This document shows positions 47,001 to 58,800 of a stretch of 64,000 bases of DNA, piece by piece (the stretch's first letter is position 1; the number at the start of each line of letters is the position of its first letter). The notes under the pieces were generated by a model that worked only from the letters and a program-made list of their open reading frames with translations, searched no databases and was not told the origin of the DNA. This stretch comes from Vitellaria paradoxa (lineage: Eukaryota; Streptophyta; Magnoliopsida; Ericales; Sapotaceae): NCBI GenBank assembly GCA_019916065.1, contig CM034244.1:31093933-31157932 (forward strand). Direction: 5' to 3'. A program made the translations under genes and the position numbers.

Positions 47001-48420
47001 TATAAATATGTAAAACATATGTGAAAAAGATAGATGAATAATTGTGTAATTTTAATTATTAAAAAAATGATTGCAAAAGGTTATTTAATTTGTAGAATGT
47101 AAATATGCTCACATTAAAAAGTTATTTCAAATTCTCAATCATCATAACTTAAGAGTTGTAGTTATTCCATGCATGTTCTATTTCATATTATCATAACATA
47201 AAGAGTTGTAGTTATTTCACAATCAAACGTACTATCTATACTGTATTATTAAAAGAATGCAGTTTATCTCTCCTCTCCTCTTTCATCTTAATTCTACATG
47301 ACATATTTCAATATTCTCTATTTTTTAAATACTCTTTTTTCATTCATTTACAAAAAATTAACTTCTTTTTGTCGCACATCGATAGATAAATAAAATTTTA
47401 CTTTTTCTTTTGTGTATAAAGCCACTAGAATTGTAGGAAATGACCTTAATTAATGTGAAAGTTCATTAATTTATAAAATGGACCTATTTGTTTATTGGTC
47501 CATTATAGTTGGACCCATTTGCTTATTATTTTATTATAGTTATAAAATTTGTATCTAAATATTAATTTCAGAAAGAGATTTAAAATTACTGAATATTACT
47601 TAAATTTAAAAAAAATTAATATGCCCTCAATTTAAAAGCAAAAAAAAAAAAGCCTTAATGTTAATATTAATAAAAAATACTTAAATATTAATAATTAGAT
47701 TTAAGAGTAATAGTTTTTATAAAAATTTAAATTTGTCATATTGACAATTAGGTTGAAAATTTATTTTAATAATATTTTTAATTCAAGTGAATAATTAAGA
47801 AAATAGAAGTGTATATTAAAAATTTGACAAATATTTAAAAAAAAATTAGCTCGATTAAGTAAGTTTGAGATTAAATATATATTCTAGAGCCAAATTGATT
47901 TTTTTGAATTGAGTCTGACTGAGATTTGATAAATTATAAATTTTTAATATTCATATAAAAATGTGATTTTAATTAACTCTATCTATTTATTAAAATTGAC
48001 ATAAATAAAAAATATAAATATAAAAAAATAATTCAATAACTAACATTTAAAATTATACAACTTTATTAAAATAATTATAATATATTTAAAAGTTTATTTT
48101 TACCAATAAAAAATTATTATATAATTCCTTGCGTGAATGCTAGTATATATATACACATATATATGTATGTGTATGTTGAGCAACATTAATTTGATACAGT
48201 AGACCCACAACATTTCTGACGTTATGAAGTAGGTGTACCGTGGACAAAAAGAGTGGCCGCACGACTAATCAAGAAATAAAAAAGTCAGAATCAAACAAAA
48301 ATGCATTAAGAGAACATGTCCAAATCAAGACCATTAAAAGTCAGAAACGAATAGAAATGCATTAATGGAAGTATCCAAATCAAGAAGAAGCAGCCAGAAA
48401 CCAACAAAAATGCAGTAAGA
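44100..48420. other. Gene-free AT-rich stretch
   Basis: Simple AAAT/AAAC repeats lie at 44108-44165, and two adjacent copies of the dispersed ~150-bp element at 45482-45640 and 45655-45755. Otherwise there is AT-rich DNA with long poly-A and poly-T runs. Apart from the short frame at 44972-45181, nothing coding was found. Confidence 0.5.
44972..45181 (+). CDS. Unrecognised short open frame (69 aa)
   Basis: The frame MGVAFLPHHTSDGQIIKHKN and onward (about 69 residues, ending NTSAYHP) stays open upstream for a few more codons and has balanced amino-acid use. That is unusual in this AT-rich region. It contains FGLLRQVELGNAQFSPKVIY and DIEGKTYIVFY. I do not recognise the family, and no partner exon was seen on either side. 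It may be a fragment of a gene or element, or chance. Confidence that it encodes a protein is low. Confidence 0.2.
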   Translation: MGVAFLPHHTSDGQIIKHKNFGLLRQVELGNAQFSPKVIYKYKSLISIDIEGKTYIVFYVQKNTSAYHP

Positions 48421-48540
48421 GACAATGCCCAACTGGTTCGCCATTTCATCTACTGCCACCACATGTTCATGTATTAAATATATATACATATGCATGGATA
48501 TGCCACTGCCCTCACTAAGACCCTTTTTCTTCTACTTTTC

Positions 48541-48695
48541 TTCTCTCTCTCTCTCTCTCTCTCTCTTAAATGAAAGAAGAGCAGCATCTACGGTTTTTAT
48601 TAATTATCCTCACCTACGGCAGGGGAATACTGTGACATAGTTTAAAAAAGCAGCCGTTATCTTATGTAACATTTTTGAACCCTCTGTTCCTACTA

Positions 48696-48739
<44 letters not shown>
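48541..48739. repeat. Two CT microsatellites
   Basis: Long (CT)n runs lie at about 48541-48567 and 48701-48739, separated by unique sequence. Such pyrimidine tracts are often found in plant 5' leaders, but no start codon leading into a recognisable gene follows on either strand. Confidence 0.8.
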
Positions 48740-48742
<3 letters not shown>

Positions 48743-48744
48743 TA

Positions 48745-50865
48745 CATCTCCGTTACACCCGTTAGGAGACTATTGATGCTAAGATCAAATGACCCCGATT
48801 ATACAATGCTTCCATGTAACTGACGCCCATTCCATTGCATGATGATCCAGTAGAAATGAAAATTTGATGCACAAAGACCAACATGGATGGGAAGGGAAAG
48901 TCACAATCCTCTGACTCGATAAGTCCTCATACGTCTTAGCAAGACTCCCTTCGATACTGATTGCAGAGCTACACCTCATTTCAGAAATATTCAACTTTAA
49001 AACAGAAAAAATGTAGATGGTTTCAAAGAAATACCTGTCCTTACAAAAACAGTATTACACTCCAGACTTTCATCAGACTTTAATTTATAACTTCTCCATG
49101 ACAAGAGCAGACTGAGCTAGCCACATTATTTAGATTCTGTTTCAACATTACAGTGTACAATGTCAAGACAAAGCACAGAAAATGCATCATCTGCTTATGG
49201 ACCAATTCAAAATTTGCGATTCACCTGGACTGAGTAAAGGGTTTAAAGACAGAGTGGGTTGAGTTACAAAAATTTAAGCTAAGTAAAAAGTTTAAAGGTA
49301 AAGTGGGTTGAATTATAAAGATTTAAAGTAGGCTGAATTTAAAAAATAAATTAAACTAAAAAAATAAGTGGGACTACCCCAACTGCAAATTTGAGATTTA
49401 CCTAGGTAAATAAAGGGTTTAAAAATAAAGTGAGAAAAAAGTTGGTTAAATAAAAATTTTTAAATTAAAGTGGGTTGAATTACAAAATTTTAAAACGGGC
49501 TATATTTAAAAAAAAAAAAAAAAATTAGGCTAAACTACTCGAATTGTAGTCCAGTGAAGCCCAAAGCTGTGTCCGCCCGACCCTTGAATGAACACTTTGC
49601 CTTCACACTTAGCAGAAAAAGAGTGATGTTTGATTAAAATTTGTGACCCTATCAACTGAATTGCTATTATGCCATGCAATTAAATCATCAGGCCTATTTA
49701 CCCCTGCTATTTCTAGGCCATCAGTAATGGTGTTTGATTCCTTCGAAGTATGAACAAAGATACATTAATTGAGGAGGTGTGTCATGCATGTTAAGCAAGG
49801 AATATGCTTGATTGAATGTGTGCCAGCATGATAAGTTAAAATGTGTTACTTCTTTTGAATTTGAAAGTGTTGGTTCGTATAGAAATTGGTGCGTAATGAT
49901 TGATCACTCTTGTGGGTAATGAAATTGGGTAATGAAATTAGAGATTCTTGTGAAAATCATCAGCATTCCATGGTCTTAACGGAACTAGGCTGCGTTTGGC
50001 GCTAAAAGTTAGGAAAATTTTCTAAAAACCTTTAAAGCACTCTAACACATTTTATCTTTCTCGTATTTCGTAAATTTTTTATAAATTTATATATATCTGC
50101 ATATCCTAATAAATTTTTACAAACCCCAATAAATTTTTTACAAACCTCAATAACTTTTCTACAAATCTCAAAAACTTTTCAACAATTTTTAAAAAATTAT
50201 AACATAAAATTGTTCAGACGAACCTAAAAAAATCATTCAAACGGATTCTCTCTCCGAAAAGTTGATGCAAAAATAAAAAAACGACACTTTATTTTTGAAA
50301 AAACGTGATTTGATGACTGCGCGTCAAATATCAAAAAGTTATAGAAATCACATTTTCTTTTTTTTTTTAATTGTTTTTCCACGCTCCAATGCCCCCTAAA
50401 TAGTTGTTTTTGATTGATGAATGCTACCCTATTGTGTGCATCCTTGCTAGGGACTAGCAAAACTCATGTTGGGAGTGTAATTACACTATGAATCTTCCAG
50501 TATTCCCTTGCATTTTAGTAGTTTTTGGTACTCCTTTATTTATATGTTTTTAAATTAATTTAGTAACAAGAGGTTTCATCATTGGATTTTAGGAAGTTCT
50601 GGATAAATAGAGTTTTTGAAGATTGAAAGATGAATTTGACAGCAGTGAGGTGTTTGGAAGAGTCCCAGGAAGAACAAAATGATATTTTCAAGGCTTAAAG
50701 AGACAATTATTAAAAGAAAGAAGATGATGGAGGAAAGAAATATCATTTCAAGTGGAAAAGGAAGCAAAGAGGCCAAAAGAGAGTGTAGAACCGCATTCAA
50801 ACGCCTAATCCTGATCGAACGCTGTTCGAATGATTAAGAGCCGATTTTTGAGATTTGGACACGGT
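48745..50865. other. Gene-free stretch
   Basis: It contains the dispersed repeat at 49205-49600 related to ALMT intron 5, and AT-rich DNA at 49990-50240 starting 'ggctgcgtttggcgctaaaa', which resembles small inverted-repeat elements elsewhere in the window. Minus frames at 48785-48994, 50233-50460 and 50579-50800 show no family resemblance. Confidence 0.45.
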
Positions 50866-51116
50866 CAATGGCGGAGGCAGTGTGTGTCTGGGGCCCTCCG
50901 AGCACAAGCCCACCCACAAAAAACAATTATGCTATTATTTACTATAATTAAAAAATATTTAACCCTACTTTTGATCCCCTTCCTCTCTCTTCTTCTTTTT
51001 TCAACAAACAGTTAAGCCCTTTCTTTATTTCTCCTATGAAACCCTATCAAATACTAATTATTTATATGTCTTATAATTAGTACCCACTCACACATAATTT
51101 CCTAACTCCACCCCTG
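50866..51116. mobile_element. Small hAT-like element, 251 bp
   Basis: The ends CAATGGCGGAGGC and (inverted) CAGGGGTGGAGTTAG match at most positions. They are flanked by 8-bp direct repeats GACACGGT (50858-50865) and GACACGGC (51117-51124), which differ only in the last base. The 8-bp target length and the GGNGGAG ends fit hAT. It is non-coding and rich in pyrimidines in its right half. Confidence 0.78.
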
Positions 51117-51551
51117 GACACGGCTTGAATACAAAGCTCTTGGAAGTTTAGAAATTATGATTTTTAGTTGAGGACAGTTTGGTCTTTGTATTGAAAACGA
51201 GACCTGATGTATATAAGGTCATTTTATAACCTATCTAAGGTAAACTTTTAGGTATGATATTAGATCATTTTATAACCTATCTAAGGTAAGCTTTTAGGTA
51301 TGATATTAGAGATATACATTCCTTAGAATAGAGATAGTTGAGAAAGAATAAAAAAGAATCAGGAGAGTTGAAAAAGAAAATTAAGGAAAATTTGAGAGAG
51401 ATATATGAATTCTCTTTTTTCCTAATACTGTATTTATAATGAACGTCAAGTTACAAAAAAAGGAAACGAGCATAAACTTATATATGCTAAAAACAAAAAA
51501 TAACTAGATTACAATCCGCCAATTATTTCCTAAATATTCTAATACTCCCCC

Positions 51552-51911
51552 TCAAGCTGGAGCATAAAGATCAAGCATACCTATCTTGGTAGTCATTTTC
51601 CGAAATAGAGGACCAGCTAAAGGTTTGGTGAAAATATCACCTAACTGAGAGTCTAATCGTATAAACGGAGTAATGATATCGCGCTTAACCAAGAGATCTC
51701 GAATGAAATAACAATCAACCTCTATATGCTTGGTACATTCATGAAAAACAAGGTTATTGGCAATGAAAATCGCAGTCTGATTATCATAGAATATAGACAT
51801 CGGAGCTGAAATGTCAATATCAAAATCTTGAAAAAGAGATTGAACCCAAAGCATTTTAGATACTATATGAGCCATGACACGATACTCAGCCTCAACACTA
51901 GATAAAGCCAC
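51552..51911 (-). pseudogene. Copia RNase H domain
   Basis: The open frame contains MALSSVEAEYRVMAH, a close match to the copia RNase H box (usually SSxEAEYxA). It also has IFYDNQTAIFIANN, FHECTKHIEVDCYFIRD and GDIFTKPLAGPLF, all standard C-terminal landmarks of Ty1/copia polyproteins. It ends next to the 3' LTR as expected. Upstream (52199-52860) RT pieces follow in other frames. Confidence 0.9.
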
Positions 51912-52198
51912 TACAGTCTGCTTTTTACTACTCTAAGTAACAAGATTACCACTAACGAAAGTACAGTATCCAAAAATAGACATCTGATTTGAATAACTAC
52001 TAGCCCAATCTGCATTACTATATCCAATGACATGCATCTTAGCGGAAGCTCAAAAGAGTAAACTTTTGTCAAGAGAACTCTTCAAATACCTCAAAATATG
52101 ACATACAGCTTCAAAGTGAGATTTGCATGGAGCATGCATGAATTGACTAATTACACCCACTACATATGTAATATCAAGATAAGTTACAATGAGATAAA

Positions 52199-52950
52199 TC
52201 AGCTTATCCACGAAGCGTCGATAACGACCAACATTAAGAAAATATCACCACTCTCATTATCCAAGCGAACAGAAGAATCCATATGAGTATCAACAGGACG
52301 AGAACCTAGAAGTCCAGTCTCAGATAATAAATCCAGAACATATTTTCTTTGAGATGAAGATATATCCTGATAAGAACGAGCAACCTCAATTCCAAGAAAA
52401 TAGCGCAAAGCTCCGAGATTATTTATGTGAAACTGTTTTCCCAGATAACTGTTTTCCCAGATAACTGTTTTTCCAAATAACTCTTTAATGCAGAAATGCC
52501 CTTAGTTCATCATCAGAAATGATGATATCATCTACATAGATGATTAAGATAATTGTGCCAGACGGTGACTGATGAACAAATAGTAAATGATCAGAGGTGG
52601 ACCTTTTGAAACCATAATCCAGAAGAGCAAAGATAAACCGATCAAACTATGCACATGGAGATTGTTTAAGTCCATACAAGACTTTCTATAAACGACAAAT
52701 AAGGTACTCGTTTCCTGTAATAGTATACCCAAGTGGCTAGTCCACATATACCTCATCCTGGAGCTTCCCATGCAACAAAGCATTCTTGGTATCTAATTGG
52801 AACAGAGGCCAAGACTTACATACTGCCACTACAAGAAGAATTCGAACTGAATTAAAACGAGCCACAGGTGAGAAAGTCTCAAGATAATTCACACCCTAAG
52901 TTTGAGTATAACTCTTATCAACCAAATGAGCTTTGAGACGCTCAACAGAA
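52199..52950 (-). pseudogene. Copia reverse transcriptase, broken
   Basis: Minus-strand pieces include ERLKAHLVDKSYTQT (about 52900-52940), NYLETFSPVARFNSVRIL, ALLHGKLQDEVYV, a YVDDIIIS active-site box (about 52525-52545), then MRYFLGIEVARSYQDISSSQ and KYVLDLLSETGLLGSRPVDT. In-frame stops and shifts separate them, for example after YTQT near 52897 and near 52690. It is part of the relic retrotransposon. Confidence 0.88.
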
Positions 52951-53520
52951 TCATCAGGGTGAACCTGAGCCTATTGCTATTGATGATTTTCCTATTGCCC
53001 AAAAACGAGGTAAACGTGCATGTACCTGAACAAGCAACACAACATCAGGAACAAACAATGATCGCGACCGCAGAGGTCACCTGACTAGTTCACGACATCA
53101 AGGAGCTTTTAGCAAACGACGAGGCAATAGCCCTCGCCAATAGTAGTCATCGACGAAGGCCAATGCACGTGGTAGAGCCACCAATCAACGAGAATCACCA
53201 AAAAAGGCACCTGCTGTAAGTACCAGTCGACGCTACGTTAAGGCTTCGGGCATTTTTTTTTTTTTTTTTTAGGAAGGAAAGAAAGCTCTTATACCAAGTT
53301 GAGAAAGAATAAGAAAGAATTAGGAGAGTTAGGAGAGTTGAAAAAGAAAATAGAGGAAAAATTGAGAGAGAGAGATGAATTCTTTCTCCCCTTAATGCTA
53401 TATTTATAATGAACGTCAAGTTACAAAAAAAGGAAACTGGAATAAACTTGTATATGCTAACAACAAAAAATAACTATATTATAATCTGCCAATTATTTCT
53501 TAAATATTCTATCAGAGATA

Positions 53521-55822
53521 ATGTACTTTCCTGTTTGGAAGCTTAGAAAATCACTTTCTTAAGCTTTCCATTTGAATTTTCCTTCAATTTTCCATTGTAA
53601 ACACTTAATTTTCAATATGCAGCTATGAATTTTGTTTTACAATAAGTAGTCTTCTTCTTGGTTTCAAATCAAGAAAGGTGGTTGATAGATATGGTTCTTC
53701 AAGCTATCTTGTGCTTAATTTCTTATTTTTCTTGATGAATAAATGATTGATTATGGTTTAGCTTCATTAGGAATTACTAAGTGATGATTTAAGACTGAAC
53801 ATCGGTATACATGTTCACAATAGATTGCATGGCGGTTGCTTAATTTAAAGCTCTCATGCACAATCTTCCGAGTTTTGCATGAGGATTACTAGACTCAAAA
53901 TACTCTCCTGCACCATATATGAGTTATGCACATAATGTGTTTAATTTTATGACTTAGTCGTGTTGAATCCAATTTCCATTACCAAGCTCGATTAATCTTT
54001 GTTCTAAATAAACTTATAATGCTAAATTCTCCAGTCTGCAACTTTGCACATTGGTTTTAGACTAAGTTATATTAAAATCCATAAATAAACATTAACATCA
54101 CCACTTGACTTGGTTTGAGCCAAGGTTCTTCCCCTCATTGTTCTAGTTAAATCAATCCAATCACCATTCGGAGTCCAATCCAAGCCACGATTCAATGCGA
54201 GATTTTTCTTCCCAAAAAAACTTTTTCTCAAGTTTATTATTATTATTATTTTGTCATTCATTGAGTTTCTAAAATAGCTATCTGTGGACACGACCAGTTC
54301 TCACCGATAATTTTTATTGTTACTATTACCATGAATACGTTGCACTTGGGGTGTAAAAAGGAGACAAACAGCTAGTAATCCCAATCAATTTCAATCACAC
54401 ACTAGTAATCAAGCACTAAAACAATTAACCCCAAGTGCAAAAGAATAAAGAGACAATACACAAAGGATTTAACGAAAAAACCCTTTAAAAATATAGGAAA
54501 AGACCTTAACCCCTAAAATGAAGGATCAAAACTAATTCACTATATGATTGTAATTAACAAGCCTTCTATCTGATAAGTATCTAATAGAATCCACAATCCT
54601 ATTGTACAAACACTTTGCTTGCACTTTAGGACTCACAGATTCCCAGCGGATAAACCCACCATAAACCGAAAGTTAAAAGAGAGAAGAAGATTATATTCAT
54701 CTATTGTGTTCCAAAAGAGACTCATTTGCGGTGTTTGGAACATCAATTAAGGAAAGTTCCGGGTCCATATAAATAAAGCCTTGGAGATTGTCAAGGAGGC
54801 GAGCATTGCACAGCAAGCAGTTAACCTTTAATGGCCCAGGAATTCTGGTCACTTTGGGAGTCAATACATGAACATATTTTCAGCTAAATCTAGTACTCAA
54901 CCCCATCCATATAATTAGATGCAATGAATGATTATCGTTTAAGAAAGAAAACAGATAGATTTTCTTAAATATATATATATATATATATATGTACTTACGA
55001 AAATAATGTAGGACAAGAAAATGACATAATTTTTTTAAAAACTAATTTTGAAAGGTGAAAAGTTACTTCACCAGATCAATTTTAAATTAAAAAAACCAAA
55101 ACAAAAAAAGAAACAATTTCAAAACTCCACAGTCGTAGCGCTGGAAGCATATGAAAGATGTACACAAATCATTTGGAAATGCAAACTTGACAAGGCAACA
55201 ACTGAATGTCACCTTTGGGAAAGCCTTGTAGGAGGACTGGCGAAAATTGAGAAATTAATCTCTGTGATCAAAATTAATAGCCAGAAGCAATGATCCAATA
55301 AGTGATTAAAGACCCTAGAAGGTGTAAACATTGTCCTCAATGAAATCCAAATCCTAGGAACAAAAAGAAATAGAAACATGAAAGAGACTGCTGCCATTAA
55401 ACCCCTCACCCCCTTCATTTCATGTCCCAGATCTGTACATTTGGAAACAATAACCCACAACAAACACAAAAAAGCCTGCTAAAAAAAATTAAAAAAAAAA
55501 AATCAAAAGAGAAGAGAATATGATCCAGAATAGAATTTGATTAGTACAATCAGATAACCCTTTTGAAGAAGCAAAACACAAAGCTCTTGACAGACGTCGT
55601 CAACTAAAACAATCCCCCCTCCCCCCTTCTCTCTCTTCAAAGTCGGGCTGGTCACAATTTGGCCAATGGGAGAAGAGAGTGAGTTAAAACAGTTAGAACT
55701 GCAAGGAGGGTTATCGGGTCTAGGATAATCATGTTAGTCATGGCAAGGAGGAAAAGGACTTGCTCTCAACACATCCAGACCAGAAAGCTAAGTATTGGAT
55801 AACTCACTAGAAACTACAAGGC
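53521..55822. other. Intergenic DNA and probable 3' flank of the LHW-type gene
   Basis: No exon was recognised. The last few hundred bases before 55823 should contain the 3' untranslated region of the minus-strand LHW-type gene; no clear AATAAA was found. Frames at 54067-54291, 55048-55293 and 55209-55469 have no family match. A (TA)n tract lies at 54970-54990. Confidence 0.45.
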
Positions 55823-58800
55823 CTACCAGTTTGCAGGCACAGAGGCGGCTTGGTGGAAAGACTGATGGACCATGTCATTTTCAATGGCGTTGCCCGATGC
55901 CGAACAGCTCGTAACAGTTTCCTCTAACAGGTGAACGAGAGAAAGAAATATTTCCATCCTTGTGACATCCCTGTTAGCCTGAGGAAAAACAAAAAAAAGA
56001 TAAATAGTAATAGTAGTAGTTAAGACTAGTATAAAGATGAGAAGGGTTATATTATGGAACACTTCTGGCATGCACAACAAGCAGTAAATGCTAAAGCTTA
56101 CAAGAAGACAGATATTAGAACTGATACCCAGGTAATTCTTAATTCCAGTATTACATGAACTCTTCTATTTCCTCCAATGTATGCACGTCCACCAAATACA
56201 CCAAATACGACAACGGTAAGTGTTAGGGATTTTACATTTGTAATTGGCAATTTGTGAACAAAACAATAATGCTTGGAAGGACAGATACTCCAACGTGAGT
56301 GCCGTATCCATATCCGATATGTATCGGATACACATACTCTTCGGATACTTCAAGATACGTATCGGATACATCACATGACGTATCCTATTATTTTATCATT
56401 TTTCATCAAATATATTATTAAGATGAATGTAAAGTTGAATAGTTGAAACTCCTAAAATTACAAAATTTTATGACTTATTTTTTGTTATATTTTGTATATT
56501 AAACTATATATTAAATTAATTTTGTTATAAATGTTATATTCATATATATAACTAATAAAAATATACAAAATTTATATTTTTTGGCCGCATCCCTGCTTTG
56601 TCTGTATCTTCATTTTTTTAAAATTGCTGTATCCGTATCCATATCCGTACCTATATCGTATCTGTATCCCATATCCATGCTTCTTAGCAATGATGTCAAT
56701 CTTATATTCTTAGGCATCAGGCTAAAGTGTTCTAGGATAAAGGTCTGAGAGGTTTAAAAAGATTAGCAGAAAATGTTGAAATTGGATCATTACTAGACAT
56801 AGGCTGGATATTGCTGAAAGCTAGCTGGAAGATGGATGGATGCTAGCAGGATAGGCTTGATATTCCAGAATACATGTTTTTCCAGCAGTTCAAAATTCAA
56901 CGAGGTGTGGAGCTCATTGGAAAGACTAGAATGCGTGGTTTATTGAGTAGACCGAAATTTTGGCTAAGGCATGAGCTCACCAGATGCTCACCCCAGTGAG
57001 CTGCGGAAAAAAAAAAAAAAAATAGGGAACCCTACTTTTGAAAATTCTGTTTCGCATAGAAATTATCCTCAACTATATAAGAAGCCTTCTCCTAGGCTTT
57101 CTAAACATAAAGCGAACATTATTGAGACATACATAGAGCTTGAAACATAAGTTTCTTTCTCTTTGCCACAATAAATTTATTATATCAAACACTTTTTAAG
57201 TGTGGTGCCTTTGAAAGCATTCCAAGGTGCCTACGTGCTCTTTATCATATATTGCCAAAGGAATATGTTTTTCCTTGTTTGTTGGCAACAGTACATTTTC
57301 CATCATGTGTTTGTGAAAGTGTCCATTGTGATCAGTGTGTTCAAGGAAGGAAGAATATAGCGTATACCAAAGTTGTTAAAATCGAGATTTTACTTAAAAT
57401 CGGTCGAGGGTCCAAAAATCGAATCGCAAAATCGTAAGATTTTACCAAATACCTATAAAATGAAAATATAGTCTATTACGCTAATATTTTTTATTTAGAG
57501 CTTCCATTTTTTTTTTTTTGGGGGTTTTTGGGTAAATTAATAATTTTGTTAATAAGAGAAGAGAGAAAAGATATGTATCATGAAAAATGCTATACACAAA
57601 ACTTACTCATATTAACAAAACGAATCCTTAACAAGGTTTACAAAATATTTTATATCTGGTTCTATATTCTCTTTATCCACCTGCACAATTGAGACTGTTA
57701 AAATTTTTGATGTGATATATGCAGTTGACATTAAAATATTGACTTCATTTTATCCTAATTTTTTGTTTGAATTGAAATGTATTTGTAATATTTTATTATA
57801 GGTCTCTTGGTTTCTATCTTGCCTACGACATTTAATTTATGGTAGTCAATTTAATGCAACAATGCACATGGTCCTCAACTAGTATAGTATAATAAATAAA
57901 AGTGTTATAAAATAAAAAAAAATCTAAAACAATAAAGTAACAAGTGAAATAGTTCTAGCATATTACTTGAAAAAAAAATTCATAAAAATCTATTTTATTT
58001 GATAAAATTACACAAAAATCACTTAATTTATAAAATCGGCAAATCACCTATAAAATCAAGATTTTACTGATTTTATGTCCCAAAATCGAGATTTTACCTA
58101 TTTTGTCCCTATTAAGATTTTATATAAAATCAAACAAGCTTTCCCACTCTATCATCGTAAAATCGTAAGATTTTAATATTTAAATCGGGATTTTAGCAAC
58201 ATTGGTGTATACTACCATGTTCCTACTTGTAACCGAACTTGCACCTGGTGAAAAGTTTGGGTCTTCTTGTCTATAAATAAGGTAAATGGGCCCCTTGGAG
58301 TTGGTCCGAGTGGCTCGTGGGCATGTTCCGCACAGAGATCATACGGATTTGATTCCTAATTTAAGTGAGATGTGTGTTAAGGGGCAACATACATCTCCCC
58401 AGTTTACCCATTGGTTACGCAGTTCGTTGAGAGTAGTAATAAATCGTTGAGAGTTCTGGGTTACCAACAAAATAAATAAATAATAAGGTGAATGGTAATT
58501 TTTATTTCACTGTAGGGGTATTTTGGTAAATGTCTGAGTGAAAATAAACCTTACCTTTCCATTATATCCTAAAGATTTTTCCGATTGTTTGTCAAACCCA
58601 ACCATTGTTGAGAGAGAAGATTTGAAGGGGGGGAGAGAGAGAGAGGAAGTTGACGCCAATCTTGGTGGAGTATAGCAAAAAGGTAATCATAAACTTTTGT
58701 GTTTCTTCTCCTTTTTACTTCTTTCCAGTTCCATTGCATAAGCTAGGATCATTTCCTTAGAATTGTGTTCAATTCTGGGGACTAGCACGCTGTTTTGGTG

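Larger units (their letters stand above)
51337..53513 (-). mobile_element. Defective Ty1/copia retrotransposon, 2.2 kb, internally rearranged
   Basis: Direct LTR-like ends lie at about 51337-51543 and 53298-53513, sharing 'ttgagaaagaataa', 'atgaacgtcaagttacaaaa' and 'caaaaaataac'. The repeat AGAGATA stands at 51330-51336 and 53514-53520 and includes a probable target duplication. On the minus strand the primer site TGGTATAAGAGC (53285-53296) follows the 5' LTR, and a purine tract CTTGAGGGGGAGTA (51543-51556) precedes the 3' LTR. Gag, protease and most of integrase are missing, so the element is too short to be autonomous. An internal piece near 52957-53050 is inverted. Confidence 0.85.

Noticed and set aside
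52829..52845. CACTACAAGAAGAATTCG as another CACTA terminus
   Set aside because: It lies inside the copia reverse transcriptase coding sequence, with no inverted partner or target duplication.
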